In this document: piece after piece, positions 5,258 to 5,767 of the stretch
Layout: every line of letters begins with the position of its first letter
Position numbering within the stretch: position 1 is the stretch's first letter
Assembly: GCA_025464425.1 (NCBI GenBank)
Contig: JAODGV010000106.1
Coordinates: 1-5,767, forward strand
DNA length: 5,767 nucleotides
Direction: 5' to 3'
Source: Methanosarcinales archaeon
GTDB lineage: Archaea > Halobacteriota > Syntropharchaeia > Alkanophagales > Methanospirareceae
Notes under the pieces: generated by a model
What the model was told of the DNA's origin: nothing
The model's database searches: none
Seen by the model: only the letters and a program-made list of their open reading frames with translations
Translations under genes and position numbers: made by a program

Positions 5258-5767
5258 TTACTCCCACGTATAACTTACTTTAGACCCTGCTTCTAAATCT
5301 GATTTGATTTTTATGTGGTTATCCACGTAATTCTCCAGGCCTGAAAGGTGCGAAATAACAAAGATCTGCTGAAAACTGGTTTCCAATGAGCGCAGGAACT
5401 CTAAAAACGATGCACGCCTGTTCGGGTCGAACGAACTCAGAGGCTCGTCTAAAAAGAGGAACTGTGTGGAACTGGCATATTGCCCTGAAGCAGGAGTTAA
5501 TGCTCTGGCAAAAGCCAGCCTTAAAGAGAGTAACAGCTGGTCTGATGTGCCGCCACTTAGCACGCCTAAATCCACATAATCGTGTTTTTCCTCAGAAAAT
5601 GCCTGTATATTGAAATCCGAATCTATCTTAACTTTTTTGTATCTGTTGTTGGTTATCTTAGGCAAGATCCATGAGAAATAAGCCTCTATTTGAGGTCCTA
5701 AACGCTTTCTTATATTGCTGGATGTCTCTTTAAATACCGATTCAAGTTCTCCGTAAATTCTGATTTT
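5258..5767 (-). CDS. C-terminal part of a Rad50/SMC-like AAA ATPase (5' end missing)
   Basis: Read on the minus strand, the frame is open from the window's right edge to a TAA at 5258-5260, giving the last 169 residues. A TTG at 5663-5665 is not needed as a start because coding continues upstream (visible start KIRIYGELESVF). Numbering from the edge: ABC-type signature LSGG (70-73) followed by TSDQ and the helix LLLSLRLAFARAL, Walker B FLFLDEP with D107 and E108, D-loop SSFD (111-114), and switch His H140 in ISH. This is the C-terminal half of an ABC ATPase head as in Rad50/SbcC, SMC and RecN-type proteins; the Walker A half and coiled coil should lie beyond the window. Such proteins dimerise on ATP and act on DNA ends, repair or phage defence. 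The exact subfamily cannot be fixed. GC content over 5281-5760 is about 41% by hand count, against about 50% in sampled enolase lines. Confidence 0.88.
   Translation of the reverse strand, partial: KIRIYGELESVFKETSSNIRKRLGPQIEAYFSWILPKITNNRYKKVKIDSDFNIQAFSEEKHDYVDLGVLSGGTSDQLLLSLRLAFARALTPASGQYASSTQFLFLDEPLSSFDPNRRASFLEFLRSLETSFQQIFVISHLSGLENYVDNHIKIKSDLEAGSKVSYTWE

Noticed and set aside
5386..5613. 75-residue frame on the plus strand
   Set aside because: It is antisense to the ATPase signature and Walker B region, which are clearly the coding strand.
5663..5665. TTG as the start of a complete 135-residue ATPase protein
   Set aside because: The frame stays open to the window edge with sensible coding sequence, and an ABC head needs its N-terminal Walker A half, so the gene is cut by the window.
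1..5767. CRISPR array, tRNA, rRNA, insertion sequence or a new multi-gene system
   Set aside because: No spaced direct repeats, cloverleaf, rRNA-like segments, transposase or terminal repeats were seen by eye, and the genes are unrelated known families; nothing supports a novel system wholly inside the window.

Overview
The window reads as a piece of a euryarchaeal chromosome. Leaders are purine-rich with Shine-Dalgarno sites, the short A/T-rich boxes upstream of genes look like archaeal TATA elements, ATA and AGG/AGA codons are common, and the genes are a mix often seen in methanogen- or ANME-like Methanomicrobia. The lineage is an inference; a methanogen, ANME-1 or Archaeoglobus-like organism cannot be told apart from this sequence alone.

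Layout. Bases 1-1563 (+) hold the 3' part of a gene for an exported, membrane-anchored protein with a lamin-tail domain, two phospholipase D (HKD) domains and a C-terminal membrane helix. Its start lies before the window. Bases 1564-1810 are mostly non-coding, with two doubtful mini-ORFs, a TATA-like box and the Shine-Dalgarno site of the next gene. Bases 1811-3094 (+) encode a complete enolase. The 71 bases after it are dense in structure: a GC-rich hairpin whose loop carries the enolase stop codon, an A/T-rich promoter-like stretch, an 8-bp perfect inverted repeat and a Shine-Dalgarno run. Bases 3166-5079 (+) encode a complete AMP-forming acetyl-CoA synthetase with an acetate-type pocket. 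A 14-bp tandem repeat spans its stop codon. Bases 5109-5255 (+) hold a possible 48-residue protein. Bases 5258-5767 (-) hold the C-terminal end of a Rad50/SMC-like ATPase running off the right edge and convergent with everything else.

How the genes relate. Enolase (2-phosphoglycerate/phosphoenolpyruvate) and acetyl-CoA synthetase (acetate to acetyl-CoA) are both central carbon genes. In an autotrophic or acetate-using archaeon they could serve the same route from C2 units via pyruvate and PEP to sugars. They are close and co-oriented, but a hairpin and a possible promoter between them suggest that acetyl-CoA synthetase has at least partly independent expression. The surface PLD protein and the ATPase look functionally unrelated to them. 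I found no CRISPR array, tRNA, rRNA, transposase or clear mobile element. Most of the window is ordinary metabolism; the less explained parts are the intergenic structures, the short ORFs and the ATPase at the right edge.
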